This document shows positions 26,743 through 36,987 of a stretch of DNA of 64,000 nt, piece after piece. Location of the stretch: assembly GCF_002075885.1 (NCBI RefSeq), contig NZ_MDET01000012.1, positions 62,001 through 126,000 of the forward strand. The letters run 5' to 3'. The translations under genes and the position numbers were made by a program. Under the pieces are notes generated by a model, which saw only the letters and a list, made by a program, of their open reading frames with translations, did no database searches and was not told the DNA's origin. Position 1 is the stretch's first letter; every line of letters begins with the position of its first letter. The DNA is from Manganibacter manganicus (GTDB taxonomy: Bacteria; Pseudomonadota; Alphaproteobacteria; Rhizobiales; Rhizobiaceae).

Positions 26743-26843
26743 AGCATCGGATCGAAAAGTGGAATCCGGTTTTCGAGTTATTCCGATGCTCCATCAAAGT
26801 GTTAGAGCGTCCGTTGTGCGTTCAACTGAACGCACGGCGCTCT
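26741..26843. repeat. 103-bp dispersed element, copy B (inverted)
   Basis: Inverted copy of 14578-14680, 96 of 103 positions matching after reverse complementation. It lies between the small membrane protein and the DUF883 protein and supplies the stop codon region of the former. Confidence 0.9.
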
Positions 26844-26896
26844 AGTAGCCCCGCAGTCTCGCATGCACCGCAACTTTGCAATGAAAGGAATTCACA

Positions 26897-27226
26897 ATGG
26901 CTGAAATGCCTAAAAGCACCGACGTTCAGGAAGCGATGAAGAAACAGATCGGCGAACTGCGTCGCGAGATGAACAAGATCAACAGGCAGTTGGCCGATCG
27001 CGCCGGAGAATTGTCGGAAGAGGCTTCCGGCTGGTACGAGGGCGCGTCGGAACGCGCCTCACGTGCCGCGGGGCAACTGCGCGCCGGCGCTCAAACCGTC
27101 TCGGAAACGGTTCAGCAGAACCCCGGCACCATTTCTTCGGCTCTGGTTCTTGGCGGCATAATCGGCTTCGCCGTCGGGTTTCTGGCCGGTCAGGTGAATG
27201 GCGACAACAATCGCCGCTGGTATTGA
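26897..27226 (+). CDS. DUF883/YqjD-ElaB-like membrane protein
   Basis: 109 residues: an amphipathic, charged helical N-terminus (about 1-75, with LRREMNKINRQLADRAGELS), a single C-terminal membrane helix (GTISSALVLGGIIGFAVGFLAG) and a basic tail NNRRWY. E. coli YqjD/ElaB of this family are tail-anchored ribosome-binding proteins of stationary phase; that role is only inferred. The start is preceded by AAAGGAATT. Confidence 0.8.
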   Translation: MAEMPKSTDVQEAMKKQIGELRREMNKINRQLADRAGELSEEASGWYEGASERASRAAGQLRAGAQTVSETVQQNPGTISSALVLGGIIGFAVGFLAGQVNGDNNRRWY

Positions 27227-27378
27227 GGCTTTCGGCGGGCTTCGCGCGCGGCGGCATCGGCCATTCAATCGATTGATACCGCCGTTGCCGCCAAACCGGC
27301 CTTGCCGCCGCCACAAGGCTTTGACAAAAGGGGCTGCCTGCGAAGAACTGCAGGCAGCAAACGGGGATATCTGCACCG

Positions 27379-28359
27379 ATGAACATGGCACCGGCGATTG
27401 GCGGACTTGACCGCATCCTGACGATGGAACTGGTCCGCGTGACCGAACGTGCCGCGGTGGCTGCCGCGCGGCTTCGCGGGCGCGGCGACGAGAAGGCTGC
27501 CGATCAAGCCGCTGTCGATGCCATGCGCCAGGAACTCAACCGGCTTGCCATCAAGGGTACGGTGGTGATCGGCGAGGGCGAGCGCGACGAGGCGCCTATG
27601 CTCTACATTGGCGAGGAAGTCGGCAGCGGCAAGGGGCCGGGAGTCGATATCGCGCTCGATCCGCTGGAAGGCACGACGATCTGCGCCAAAAACCTGCCGA
27701 ACGCGCTGGCCGTTGTCGCCATCGCCGAAAAGGGCAGTCTGCTCTATGCGCCGGATGTCTATATGGACAAGATCGCAATCGGGCCGGGTTATCCAAAAGG
27801 CATCATCGATATTGACGCCGAGCCCGTCGAAAACATCGCCAATCTGGCCAAAGCCAAGGGCGTTCGGGTCGAAGAAATCACGGCCTGTATCCTCGACCGG
27901 CCACGCCACGCCAAACTGATCGAAGCGGTGCGGGCAACGGGTGCTGCCATCCGCCTGATCGGCGATGGCGACGTCGCCGGCGTTATCCATACTACCGATC
28001 CGGACGAGACGGGAATCGATATTTATCTCGGAACCGGCGGTGCCCCTGAAGGTGTTTTGGCCGCCGCCGCTCTGCGTTGCACCGGCGGCCAGATGCAGGG
28101 CCGCCTCATTCTCGATACGCCGCAAAAGGTCGAGCGCGCGGCGACAATGGGCGTTGCCGATCCAGTCAAGGTGTACACCGCCGACGAGATGGCCAAGGGC
28201 GACGTGCTGTTTGCAGCCACCGGCGTGACTGACGGCAACATGCTGGCCGGCGTGAAGTTCGGCCGCAACTTCATCACCACTCATACCATCGTGCTGCGGT
28301 CGTCCTCACGCACGGTGCGCGAGATCAAGGCGCGGCATCAGGATCTTGAAAAGTTTTGA
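27379..28359 (+). CDS. glpX: Class II fructose-1,6-bisphosphatase GlpX
   Basis: 326 residues. Metal-binding motifs of the inositol-phosphatase-like fold are GEGERDEAPMLYIGEEVG and DIALDPLEGTT; GDGDVAGVI follows near residue 195. It dephosphorylates fructose-1,6-bisphosphate in gluconeogenesis; some homologues also act on sedoheptulose-1,7-bisphosphate. It lies between hom and recJ, an order I recognise from other Rhizobiales. Confidence 0.96.
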   Translation: MNMAPAIGGLDRILTMELVRVTERAAVAAARLRGRGDEKAADQAAVDAMRQELNRLAIKGTVVIGEGERDEAPMLYIGEEVGSGKGPGVDIALDPLEGTTICAKNLPNALAVVAIAEKGSLLYAPDVYMDKIAIGPGYPKGIIDIDAEPVENIANLAKAKGVRVEEITACILDRPRHAKLIEAVRATGAAIRLIGDGDVAGVIHTTDPDETGIDIYLGTGGAPEGVLAAAALRCTGGQMQGRLILDTPQKVERAATMGVADPVKVYTADEMAKGDVLFAATGVTDGNMLAGVKFGRNFITTHTIVLRSSSRTVREIKARHQDLEKF

Positions 28360-28410
28360 TTTTAGCCGGTTGGCCTTATCTGATCACCGGATGAATACGG
28401 TTTTCAGCCT

Positions 28411-30204
28411 ATGTCTGTCATGAGCGGCGACAGGCGATTCTTTCTCGATGTCAGGCGTTCGGCAGCCGGCGTGGCGTGGACCCACCGGCTCTCCGAGAGA
28501 CAGGACATGGCGGCGCTGGCCATTGCGCAGGGCCACGGCGTCACCGACATTGTCGCGCGCGTGCTTGCCGGGCGCGGCGTGCTGGCGACGGATGCGGCTT
28601 TATTCCTTGCCCCTACCATCCGCGAACTTCTGCCCGATCCGGCCTCTCTGACCGATATGGACAAGGCTGCTTCGCGCATCGCGGATGCCATCGTGGCAAA
28701 AGAGAAAGTGGCGATCTTCGGCGATTATGACGTCGATGGCGCTGCTTCGTCTGCTCTGCTCAAGCGGTTTCTCACGCATTTCGACGTGCCGTGTGAAATC
28801 TATATTCCTGATCGCATTTTCGAGGGTTACGGGCCGAATCCGGACGCAATGCGTGAACTCGTCTCACGCAACGCCAGGCTTGTCGTCACCGTCGATTGCG
28901 GCACCAATAGTGCCGCTTCCATCGATGCCGCAAGAGAAGCGGGCGCCGACGTCGTGGTTCTCGACCATCATCAGGTGGGCGGCCCGCTTCCGGAGGCCAA
29001 TGCGGTCGTCAATCCCAACCGCGAGGACGATCTGTCGGGGCAGGGGCATCTGTGCGCCGCCGGTATCGTCTTTCTGGCTTTGGTTCAAACCGCTCGCATT
29101 CTCCGCAGCCGTCTGCCGCAGACCGCCCAGCCCGATCTGCTGCTGCTGCTCGATCTGGTTGCGTTGGCCACGGTCTGCGACGTCGTGCCGCTCACCGGCG
29201 TCAATCGCGCCTTCGTCGTCAAGGGTTTGCAGGTCATGCGCCAGCAGACGAATGTCGGACTGGTCGAACTTGCCCGTGCCGCGCGCATAGGCGAGCCGGT
29301 AAGCAGCTTTCATCTGGCGTTCCTGATCGGTCCGCGCATCAATGCCGGCGGCCGGATAGGCGACGCGGCTTTAGGCAGCCGTCTGCTGGCTGCGGACGAT
29401 CCGGTGGAGGCACGCACGATTGCCGAAACGCTCGATCGGCTGAATCAGGAACGGCAGGCCATGGAGCAGGAGATGCTGGCCGAGGCGCGAGCCGAGGCCG
29501 ATGCCGAACTGGCAAGCGGTAATGGTCCGGCGGTAATCGTCACCGCTTCCGAGACCTGGCATCCGGGCATTGTCGGGCTGATCGCTTCGCGACTGAAGGA
29601 TCATGGGCGCCGCCCGGCTTTCGCCATTGCCTTCAACGCCAGCGGGGTCGGCACGGGCTCCGGCCGTTCCGTGCCAGGCTTCAATCTCGGTCGACTGGTG
29701 CGCGAAGCGGCGGATGCCGGGCTGCTGGTCAAGGGCGGCGGACATGCCATGGCAGCGGGCCTCACCGTCGAGCGGGAGAAATTGGGAGCCCTGCGCGCCT
29801 TTTTCGAGGAACGGGCGGCGGCGGACGTCTTTCGCCTGCAAAACGAGGAAAGCCTGCTGATCGACGCCGCCCTTTCAGCAGAAGGCGCTACGCTGGACCT
29901 GCTGGATGCGCTGGAGCAAGCCGGCCCCTATGGCGCTGGTCATGTCGCGCCGCTATTTGCCTTGCCGCGCCACCGGCTGAACGAGGTTCGTCTGGTCGGC
30001 GCCAATCATGTCCGAGCCGATCTCCAGTCGGAGAGTGGCGGCCGTCTCCAGGCAATCGCCTTTCGCGCCGCCGACACCGCGCTTGGCGATTTCCTGTTCC
30101 AGAACAGGGGCCGCCCCATACATCTGGCGGGCTCTCTGTCGGGCAATTACTGGAACGGCAATCGCAGGATCCAGTTTCGCATTGTCGATGCGGCGCCGGG
30201 CTGA
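28411..30204 (+). CDS. recJ: Single-stranded-DNA-specific exonuclease RecJ
   Basis: 597 residues with the DHH phosphoesterase motifs: GDYDVDGAASSALL (motif I), VVTVDCGTNS, VVVLDHHQVGG (DHH), and the DHHA1 signature VKGGGHAMAAGLTVE; a C-terminal OB-like domain follows. It degrades ssDNA 5' to 3' in RecF recombination and mismatch repair. Start could be 28411 or the second ATG at 28420. It ends 5 bp from the convergent patatin gene. Confidence 0.96.
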   Translation: MSVMSGDRRFFLDVRRSAAGVAWTHRLSERQDMAALAIAQGHGVTDIVARVLAGRGVLATDAALFLAPTIRELLPDPASLTDMDKAASRIADAIVAKEKVAIFGDYDVDGAASSALLKRFLTHFDVPCEIYIPDRIFEGYGPNPDAMRELVSRNARLVVTVDCGTNSAASIDAAREAGADVVVLDHHQVGGPLPEANAVVNPNREDDLSGQGHLCAAGIVFLALVQTARILRSRLPQTAQPDLLLLLDLVALATVCDVVPLTGVNRAFVVKGLQVMRQQTNVGLVELARAARIGEPVSSFHLAFLIGPRINAGGRIGDAALGSRLLAADDPVEARTIAETLDRLNQERQAMEQEMLAEARAEADAELASGNGPAVIVTASETWHPGIVGLIASRLKDHGRRPAFAIAFNASGVGTGSGRSVPGFNLGRLVREAADAGLLVKGGGHAMAAGLTVEREKLGALRAFFEERAAADVFRLQNEESLLIDAALSAEGATLDLLDALEQAGPYGAGHVAPLFALPRHRLNEVRLVGANHVRADLQSESGGRLQAIAFRAADTALGDFLFQNRGRPIHLAGSLSGNYWNGNRRIQFRIVDAAPG

Positions 30205-30209
30205 CCTGA

Positions 30210-31175
30210 TTATGCCAGTGTGGCCCGTAATTGCTCAAGCTCGGCAACCCTTCCCATCGTCGCCTCGTACCCCAGGGCGATCAATTCGTCGGCACGATGG
30301 AATTCGGTCAGGCCGATATGACCGAGCTTGGGCTGCAGCGAGATATCGGGCGGGTCGCCGGCGAGCCGGGCGCGTGAAATGCGGTCCTGTATGATGTTGA
30401 AAGCTTCCACCATGACGCCGGTGATGCCGAGCTTGGCCTCGCGCGTCTGGTGCCCGCCGAGAAATCCCGCCTGATTTGCGTCTTTGGCCACCGTCAATTC
30501 TCCGGCATTATGGCGGATCACGGCAGCCCGTCCGTAGATTTCGTGACTGAGATTGACCGCCACGACCAAAGGCTCCTCATAGGCGCGGCAGACGGAGACC
30601 GGCACCGGGTTGACCAGTGCGCCATCCACCAGCACACGCCCATTGCAGTTGACCGGTTCGAACACGCCGGGCAGGGCGTAGGAGGCGCGCATGGCATTGA
30701 TGAGGGAACCGCTCGACAGCCAGATCTCATGGCCGGTGCGGATTTCGGCGGCTACGCACACGAAGGGCTTTGGCAAATCCTCGAAACGGAGTCCGTCGAT
30801 ATGCTCGCGCAGACGGGCGTCCAGTTTCATGCCGCCGAACAGGCCGTTGCCGCCGAAATTCAGGTCGAGCAGGCCAAAGATGCGCCGCCGCGTCAGCCCG
30901 CGCGCGAAGGCTTCCAGTTCATCGAGCTTTCCGGCCAGATAACAGCCGCCGACCAGCGCGCCGATCGACGTGCCGGCGATCATCGAAATCTCGATACCGG
31001 CTTCGTCCAGCGCCCGCAACACGCCGATATGCGACCAGCCACGGGCGCAGCCGCCGCCGAGCGCCAATGCTATTCCGGTCTTTTGGAGATTGGAGGCCGT
31101 AGCGCCGGATAGGGCAAGGCTATCTGCCCCTTGAATTTCCGGCCTGCTTCGCAATGACGCCCATTCGAGCATCAT
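30210..31175 (-). CDS. Patatin-like phospholipase, RssA type
   Basis: 321 residues. The oxyanion loop GGGCARGWSHIGVL, nucleophile elbow GTSIG and DGA motif (VLVDGALVNPVP) give the Ser-Asp dyad of patatin-like serine hydrolases. There is no signal peptide, so it is probably cytosolic or peripheral at the membrane. Physiological substrate unknown. Start assignment among the first residues is uncertain, since the conserved domain starts near residue 35. Confidence 0.9.
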   Translation of the reverse strand: MMLEWASLRSRPEIQGADSLALSGATASNLQKTGIALALGGGCARGWSHIGVLRALDEAGIEISMIAGTSIGALVGGCYLAGKLDELEAFARGLTRRRIFGLLDLNFGGNGLFGGMKLDARLREHIDGLRFEDLPKPFVCVAAEIRTGHEIWLSSGSLINAMRASYALPGVFEPVNCNGRVLVDGALVNPVPVSVCRAYEEPLVVAVNLSHEIYGRAAVIRHNAGELTVAKDANQAGFLGGHQTREAKLGITGVMVEAFNIIQDRISRARLAGDPPDISLQPKLGHIGLTEFHRADELIALGYEATMGRVAELEQLRATLA

Positions 31176-31255
31176 GGTCTCCCTTGTCTCGCTCCAAGCT
31201 TACAGAGTGTACGTATCGAAATGATGAATTGGAATGAGGGAAGTAGATGAGGTCG

Positions 31256-31768
31256 TCACGTTTGCTTCCGATACGTTTCATGCGCATCGGACGGAGCTTC
31301 ATCGGCATAATCAGAAAGAGTGGCCTTGCCGTCGATCAATTGCACAGTCCGATAAAAACATGAACGCCGGCCAGTGTGACAAGTTGCATTGTGGCCGGCA
31401 ACTTTTACACGCAACCATATCGCGTCCTGGTCGCAATCCGTGAGCACGGCTACGACATGCTGGAGATTGCCGGAGGTTTCGCCCTTCTTCCAAAGTGTCT
31501 TGCGCGAGCGCGACCAGTAATGGGCGACACCGGTCTGCAAGGTGAGCGCCAACGCCTTGGCATTCATATGCGCCACCATCAGAAGCGTGCCGTCCCGGTC
31601 GTCGGTGACGACGGCCGTCACCAACCCGCTGGCATCGAAACGCGGCGTGAAGGACAAGCCTTCTTCCAGCAAAACCTTGTCCCGAGGCGGGGATGGAAAC
31701 ACCGGATTCCCCACCGCCTGCGCAGCGGCGGCAGAAGAGGTTTTACCGGCCTCGTTATTTCCCACCAT
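31256..31768 (-). CDS. hisI: Phosphoribosyl-AMP cyclohydrolase
   Basis: 170 residues. Catalyses the third step of histidine biosynthesis. Zn/Mg motifs are DCDQDAIW and [31 protein letters not shown] is the substrate loop. It is the single-function form, lacking HisE. Its start overlaps the end of folE by 14 bp on the same strand, so the two are probably co-transcribed; other his genes are elsewhere. Confidence 0.96.
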   Translation of the reverse strand: MVGNNEAGKTSSAAAAQAVGNPVFPSPPRDKVLLEEGLSFTPRFDASGLVTAVVTDDRDGTLLMVAHMNAKALALTLQTGVAHYWSRSRKTLWKKGETSGNLQHVVAVLTDCDQDAIWLRVKVAGHNATCHTGRRSCFYRTVQLIDGKATLSDYADEAPSDAHETYRKQT

Positions 31769-32384
31769 TGCGAACCATGGCCATGAAACGCGCCTGCTCC
31801 TCGGGCGAATCCTCGAAGGCGCCGGTGAAGCTGGAGGTCAGTGTCGTCGAGCCCTGCTTGCGGATGCCGCGCATGGCGATGCACATATGCTCGGCCTCGA
31901 TCAAAACAGCGACGCCGCGCGGCTTGAGCACATTTTGAATGGTGCTGGCGATCTGCGCCGTCATGGTTTCCTGCGTCTGCAGGCGGCGGGCGAATATCTC
32001 CACCACGCGGATGATCTTCGACAGGCCGACGACCTTGCCATCCGGCAGATAGCCGACATGCGCCTTGCCGATAATCGGCACCATGTGGTGCTCGCAATGC
32101 GAATGAAAATCGATGTCCTTGACGATGACGATGCCGTCGTAACCCGCCGTCTCCTCGAAGGTCCGGCCAAGATCCTCGACGGGATCCATGTCGTAGCCGC
32201 CGAACATTTCACGATAGGCCTTTGCCACGCGCTTCGGCGTGTCGAGCAGGCCTTCCCGCTCCGGATTGTCTCCCGTCCAGCGGATCAGCGTGCGCACAGC
32301 CGCCTCGACCTCGGCCTGGCTAGGACGCTCAACGCCCGGCTGGTGCGGTACCTGAGGCACGAACTTCTTCACAACGGCATCCAT
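31755..32384 (-). CDS. folE: GTP cyclohydrolase I
   Basis: 209 residues from ATG 32384, chosen because GGAG lies 8 nt upstream; an ATG at 32408 would add 8 residues. It makes dihydroneopterin triphosphate from GTP for folate. Zinc and catalytic motifs are [20 protein letters not shown] and CIAMRGIRK. The C-terminus overlaps hisI. Confidence 0.96.
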   Translation of the reverse strand: MDAVVKKFVPQVPHQPGVERPSQAEVEAAVRTLIRWTGDNPEREGLLDTPKRVAKAYREMFGGYDMDPVEDLGRTFEETAGYDGIVIVKDIDFHSHCEHHMVPIIGKAHVGYLPDGKVVGLSKIIRVVEIFARRLQTQETMTAQIASTIQNVLKPRGVAVLIEAEHMCIAMRGIRKQGSTTLTSSFTGAFEDSPEEQARFMAMVRNGGK

Positions 32385-32603
32385 GAAGATGTCTCCGTTT
32401 GTTCCCATGGGAACACAATTCCAAATCGCCCTTCGCGGTTCCTTCGGGAGGCACGTCGAAAGCCGTGTTGCGACTTAGCAGGGCTGGATGATCAGCGCAC
32501 CTTGCCGTTGCCGAAGCGCAGTCATTATATAAGGATGGATGCGACGAATGAAAGTGTACTAACGGCGATTGCTGGTCACGTTCCGCCAGCGGAATGAAAA
32601 ATC

Positions 32604-33050
32604 ATGATCGATGATGTCTATAACGCGAAAATCCTCGGCTTTGCAGGCAATATAGCCCGCATCGGCCGTCTGGAGCATCCCGACGCCACCGCACGCGCCC
32701 ATTCCAAGCTATGCGGCTCGACGGTGACGGTCGATCTCAGGATGGAGGGCGACGCCGTCACCGATTTTGCCCATGACGTGAAGGCCTGTGCGCTCGGCCA
32801 GGCCTCGTCTTCGATCATGGCCGCCAATGTCATTGGCGCCACAGCGGACGAGTTGCGGGCCGTGCGTGAAACCATGCTGAAGATGTTGAAGGAAAACGGG
32901 CCGCCACCGGAAGGCCGTTTTGCCGACCTGAAATATCTGGAACCGGTGCGCGACTACAAGGCGCGCCATGCCTCGACCATGCTGACCTTCGATGCCGTTG
33001 TCGATTGTATCGACCAGATCGAAAAGAAACGGGTAGAGGAGGCGGCCTGA
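32604..33050 (+). CDS. NifU-N/IscU-like Fe-S scaffold with altered ligand set
   Basis: 148 residues of NifU N-terminal/IscU-like fold. Cys37 (KLCGST) and Cys62 (KACALGQ) occupy the first two ligand positions. At the third site, where IscU has His-Cys, this protein has His122-Ala123 (ARHASTML); another Cys occurs at 135. Either it binds the cluster with fewer thiols or it has another role. Not beside isc or suf genes; divergent from folE with 219 bp between. Confidence 0.85.
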   Translation: MIDDVYNAKILGFAGNIARIGRLEHPDATARAHSKLCGSTVTVDLRMEGDAVTDFAHDVKACALGQASSSIMAANVIGATADELRAVRETMLKMLKENGPPPEGRFADLKYLEPVRDYKARHASTMLTFDAVVDCIDQIEKKRVEEAA

Positions 33051-33080
33051 ACCGCCTCCCGGTAGGTAGCAATCTCCGAC

Positions 33081-33130
33081 CTGGAGCGAGACAGGTCGAA
33101 TTGAACCGCCTTCTCGCTCCAGATATTTGT
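33081..33130 (+). terminator. Possible terminator after the NifU-like gene
   Basis: CTGGAGCGAG at 33081-33090 pairs with CTCGCTCCAG at 33113-33122 (10 bp), followed by ATATTTGTTTT. The loop is long, so efficiency is doubtful. A smaller palindromic motif (CCGAAAAG...CTTTTCGG-like) of dispersed-repeat type follows at about 33148-33170. Confidence 0.4.
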
Positions 33131-33180
33131 TTTGCCGCATGATCTTATCCGAAAAGCCTCCAACTTTTCGGGTCCTGACC

Positions 33181-34230
33181 CTAAGCCGCCTCGTCCTTTT
33201 CGGCCAGCATATCCCTTACCATCGGGATCACCTTGGTGCCGTAGAGTTCGATGCTTTTCATCATCTTCTCGTGCGACGTGGTGCCTGATGAGTATTTCAG
33301 GTCGAAGCGGTCGTTTCCAAGTGTTCTGATGGTCGCTGCGATCTTGCGGGCCACGGTTTCAGGCGAGCCTGCATAAGTGGAGCCGCTTTCGATCTCGCGG
33401 ATGAAACTTTCCTTTGTGGTCGGCGGCCAGCCACGCTCGCGGCCGATGCGGTCATGCATCGCCTTATAGCCCGGCCAAAGCTCCTCGCGCGCCGCCTCGT
33501 CGGTCGCCGCAACATAGCCCGGCGAATGCACGCCGAGCGGCATCGGCTTGGCGCCTGCTTGCTCCTGCGCCTGCCTGTAGAGGCTCACGAACGGCAGGAA
33601 GCGTTTCGGATCGCCGCCAATGATCGCAAGCGTCATCGGGATACGGTAATGCACCGAACGCATGACGGATTCCGGGCTGCCGCCGACACCGATCCATGCG
33701 CTGAGTTTGCCGTCCTCGACCTGCGGATAGACCGTCACGTTTTTGAGCGGCGGCCGCAACTCGCCTTCCCAGTTTACCGGCCCGTTTTCAAGCAGGGCGG
33801 CGAACAGGTCGAGCTTTTCGTTGAACAGCGTTTCATAGTCGTTGAGCTTGTAGCCGAACAACGGAAAGGATTCGGTGAAGGAGCCACGGCCGAGGATCAC
33901 TTCCGCGCGCCCGTTCGACAGGGCGTTCACCGTCGAAAATCGCTCGAACACCCGGATTGGGTCGTCGGAAGACAGCACGGTGACAGCCGAACCCAGCTTG
34001 ATACGCTCGGTGCGAGTGGCGATGCCGGCCAGCACGACCTCTGGCGCGGAGACGGCAAAGTCGGCACGGTGATGTTCGCCTACGCCGATGAAATCTATGC
34101 CGACTTCATCGGCGAGGATGGCTTCGTCAACCACATTGCGGATGACTTGGGCTTGAGGCAATAACTTGCCATCCACGCCGACGGTGACATCCCCAAAAGT
34201 GTCCATTCCAAATTCGACAGGCTTGCTCAT
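33181..34230 (-). CDS. LLM-class flavin-dependent oxidoreductase
   Basis: 349 residues of the luciferase-like monooxygenase fold: GEHHRADFAVSAPEVVLAGI, RIKLGSAVTVLSSDDPIRVFE, ERFSTVNALSNGRAEVILGRGSF. Such proteins use FMNH2 or F420; the natural substrate is not predictable. Probably monocistronic and divergent from yidD. Confidence 0.88.
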   Translation of the reverse strand: MSKPVEFGMDTFGDVTVGVDGKLLPQAQVIRNVVDEAILADEVGIDFIGVGEHHRADFAVSAPEVVLAGIATRTERIKLGSAVTVLSSDDPIRVFERFSTVNALSNGRAEVILGRGSFTESFPLFGYKLNDYETLFNEKLDLFAALLENGPVNWEGELRPPLKNVTVYPQVEDGKLSAWIGVGGSPESVMRSVHYRIPMTLAIIGGDPKRFLPFVSLYRQAQEQAGAKPMPLGVHSPGYVAATDEAAREELWPGYKAMHDRIGRERGWPPTTKESFIREIESGSTYAGSPETVARKIAATIRTLGNDRFDLKYSSGTTSHEKMMKSIELYGTKVIPMVRDMLAEKDEAA

Positions 34231-34464
34231 GGTCGGTCTCGATCCGCGGGAAATCCGGCCACGGCCGGTCGCGAAAGGGGCGCCGCCGAAAAGTTCGGGT
34301 TGGCGCCATGTTGTTTGCAGCCAAGATAGGGATAGCGTTGGCAGTGTTCAAACTGAACAATCTGCACTCACTGTTCAGCATTAATTGACAAAACACAGCG
34401 CTCCCGGGATCGCGATCGGTGATCGCGTCGCAATAGCGGCGCGAGTCGCTTATCTTATGCGCAA

Positions 34465-34839
34465 ATGAATCCGCTGCACGATCATACGCACGGCAGAACC
34501 GGCAAAGGTCGCTCCCGCAACTGGAGCGGCCCTTGGCCGCGCACGCCGACGCGCGTGGCCGGCATCGGGCTGGTTCGTCTCTATCAACTTACGCTCTCCG
34601 GCTTTATCGGCAACACCTGCCGGCATCTGCCGACCTGTTCGGAATACGCCTATGAGGCGATTGCACGACACGGATTGTGGGCCGGCTTCTGGCTGAGCCT
34701 GTTTCGGGTCGCGCGCTGCGGACCAGGCGGCACATGCGGCATCGACAATGTGCCGGAGGTGCTCGGCCGACACTTCGCCTGGTGGGCGCCCTGGCGTTAC
34801 CGGCTGGCGGGAAAAAAGCGCAATTCAGCCGGAGCTTGA
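34465..34839 (+). CDS. yidD: Membrane protein insertion efficiency factor YidD
   Basis: 124 residues. The YidD core IRLYQ..L-type segment reads VRLYQLTLSGFIGNTCRHLP, followed by TCSEYAYEAIARHG and RCGPGGTCGIDNVP. It helps YidC-dependent insertion of membrane proteins. It is not next to yidC or rnpA here; thrS follows 110 bp downstream. Confidence 0.95.
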   Translation: MNPLHDHTHGRTGKGRSRNWSGPWPRTPTRVAGIGLVRLYQLTLSGFIGNTCRHLPTCSEYAYEAIARHGLWAGFWLSLFRVARCGPGGTCGIDNVPEVLGRHFAWWAPWRYRLAGKKRNSAGA

Positions 34840-34949
34840 TCGTTCCACGCCTTTACGGAGCTGGAATCTCTGCCTAAAAAGCGCTCGCTGCCGTTTTGAC
34901 CCGGCCATCACCACCCGCGCTCGTTTGCGGGACTGGATAGGAGATTCCA

Positions 34950-36935
34950 ATGCCTGACGTTTCCCTCACATTCCCCGATGGTTCCGTGCGCGACTATGAC
35001 GCCGCGACGACCGGCGCGGGGCTTGCCGAATCCATTTCCAAATCGCTGGCCAAAAAGGCGGTCGCCTACACGTTCGACGGCGCATTGCGCGACCTTTCCG
35101 ATCCGCTGGGCTCTTCCGGCAAGGTCGAGATCGTCACCCGCGACGACCCGCGCGCGCTGGAATTGATTCGCCATGACGCCGCTCATGTGCTGGCTGAAGC
35201 GGTGCAGGAATTGTGGCCGGGAACGCAGGTGACCATCGGGCCGGTGATCGAGAACGGCTTCTATTATGATTTTGCCCGCAACGAGCCGTTCACGCCCGAG
35301 GATTTCCCGGCAATTGAAAAGAAGATGCGCGAGATCATCCAGCGCAACAAGCCGTTCACCAAGCAGGTCTGGTCGCGCGACAGGACCAGGCAGGTGTTTG
35401 CCGACAAGGGCGAGGCCTACAAGGTGGAACTGGTCGATGCCATTCCGGGCGATCAGGACATCAAGATCTATGCCCAAGGCGACTGGTTCGATCTTTGCCG
35501 CGGCCCGCATATGGCCTCCACCGGCCAGATCGGTTCCGCCTTCAAGCTGATGAAGGTAGCCGGAGCCTATTGGCGCGGCGACAGCAACAATCCCATGCTG
35601 ACGCGCATCTACGGCACGGCATGGGCCGATCAGAAGCAACTTGACGCCTATCTTCACATGCTGGAGGAGGCCGAGAAGCGCGATCATCGCAAGCTGGGCC
35701 GGGAGATGGATCTGTTCCATTTTCAGGAGGAAGGGCCGGGTGTCGTCTTCTGGCACGCCAAGGGCTGGAAGCTGTTCCAGAACCTGATTGCCTATATGCG
35801 CCGTCGCCTCGGCGACGATTATCAGGAGGTGAACGCCCCGCAGATTCTGGACAAGGCGCTATGGGAAACGTCTGGCCATTGGGGCTGGTATCAGGAGAAT
35901 ATGTTTGCGGTGAAGTCGGCTCATGCCTTCACCCATCCCGACGATCCCGATGCCGACCAGCGCGTTTTCGCGCTCAAGCCGATGAATTGTCCCGGCCATG
36001 TCCAGATCTTCAAGCATGGCTTGAAGTCATACCGCGATCTTCCCATCAGGCTTGCGGAATTCGGTGCGGTCCATCGTTACGAGCCGTCCGGCGCGCTGCA
36101 TGGGCTCATGCGTGTGCGCGGCTTCACGCAGGACGACGCGCACATCTTCTGCACCGAGGAGCAGCTTGAGGCTGAAATTCTCAAGATCAATGATCTGATG
36201 ATGTCGGTCTACAAGGATTTCGGCTTCGAGGAGGTGGTGGTGAAACTCGCGACCCGTCCGGAAAAGCGCGTCGGCACCGATGCGATGTGGGATCACGCCG
36301 AGGATATTTTGCGGCGTGCGCTCGCTCGCATGGCGCGCGAGGACAACCGCATCAAGACCGGCATCAACGAGGGTGAAGGCACCTTTTACGGTCCCAAGTT
36401 CGAATATACGCTGAAGGATGCCATCGGTCGCGAATGGCAATGCGGCACCACGCAGGTCGATTTCAACCTGCCGGAGCGCTTCGGCGCCTTCTATATCGGC
36501 GCGGATTCGGAAAAGAAGCAGCCGGTCATGGTGCATCGCGCCATTGTCGGTTCGCTGGAACGCTTCCTCGGAATCCTCATCGAAAGCCATGCGGGTCATT
36601 TCCCGCTATGGTTCGCCCCGCTACAAGTGGTGGTGGCGACGATTACATCCGATGCCGACGGCTATGCCGGCAAGGTCGTCGCTGCTCTGAAAGCCGCCGG
36701 TCTGTCCGCCGAAGCGGATCTGCGCAACGAGAAGATCAACTACAAGGTGCGCGAACACTCGCTTGCCAAGGTGCCGGTGATCCTGGTGTGCGGCAAGCGC
36801 GAGGCGGAAGAAGAGACGGTCAATATCCGACGGCTGGGGTCGCGCGATCAGCATTCGCTCGGTCTGGCTGAAGCTGTTACGGCGTTGGCCGAAGAAGCCA
36901 CACCGCCGGATTTGCGACGTAAGCAAACGGCCTGA
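34950..36935 (+). CDS. thrS: Threonyl-tRNA synthetase
   Basis: 661 residues: TGS domain (1-65), editing domain with [16 protein letters not shown], class II catalytic core with zinc ligand Cys near 346 ([13 protein letters not shown]), [19 protein letters not shown] and [14 protein letters not shown], and a C-terminal anticodon-binding domain. Start ATG is preceded by GGAGA. Confidence 0.98.
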   Translation: MPDVSLTFPDGSVRDYDAATTGAGLAESISKSLAKKAVAYTFDGALRDLSDPLGSSGKVEIVTRDDPRALELIRHDAAHVLAEAVQELWPGTQVTIGPVIENGFYYDFARNEPFTPEDFPAIEKKMREIIQRNKPFTKQVWSRDRTRQVFADKGEAYKVELVDAIPGDQDIKIYAQGDWFDLCRGPHMASTGQIGSAFKLMKVAGAYWRGDSNNPMLTRIYGTAWADQKQLDAYLHMLEEAEKRDHRKLGREMDLFHFQEEGPGVVFWHAKGWKLFQNLIAYMRRRLGDDYQEVNAPQILDKALWETSGHWGWYQENMFAVKSAHAFTHPDDPDADQRVFALKPMNCPGHVQIFKHGLKSYRDLPIRLAEFGAVHRYEPSGALHGLMRVRGFTQDDAHIFCTEEQLEAEILKINDLMMSVYKDFGFEEVVVKLATRPEKRVGTDAMWDHAEDILRRALARMAREDNRIKTGINEGEGTFYGPKFEYTLKDAIGREWQCGTTQVDFNLPERFGAFYIGADSEKKQPVMVHRAIVGSLERFLGILIESHAGHFPLWFAPLQVVVATITSDADGYAGKVVAALKAAGLSAEADLRNEKINYKVREHSLAKVPVILVCGKREAEEETVNIRRLGSRDQHSLGLAEAVTALAEEATPPDLRRKQTA

Positions 36936-36944
36936 CAGGTTCAA

Positions 36945-36972
36945 GGCGGCGGAAGAATCCGCCGCCTCTTTC
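36945..36972 (+). terminator. Intrinsic terminator of thrS
   Basis: A 9-bp stem GGCGGCGGA / TCCGCCGCC with AGAA loop, followed by TCTTTC, 9 bp after the thrS stop. The symmetric stem could also end the convergent minus-strand gene. Confidence 0.75.
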
Positions 36973-36987
36973 ATCTCAAAACCTTGA

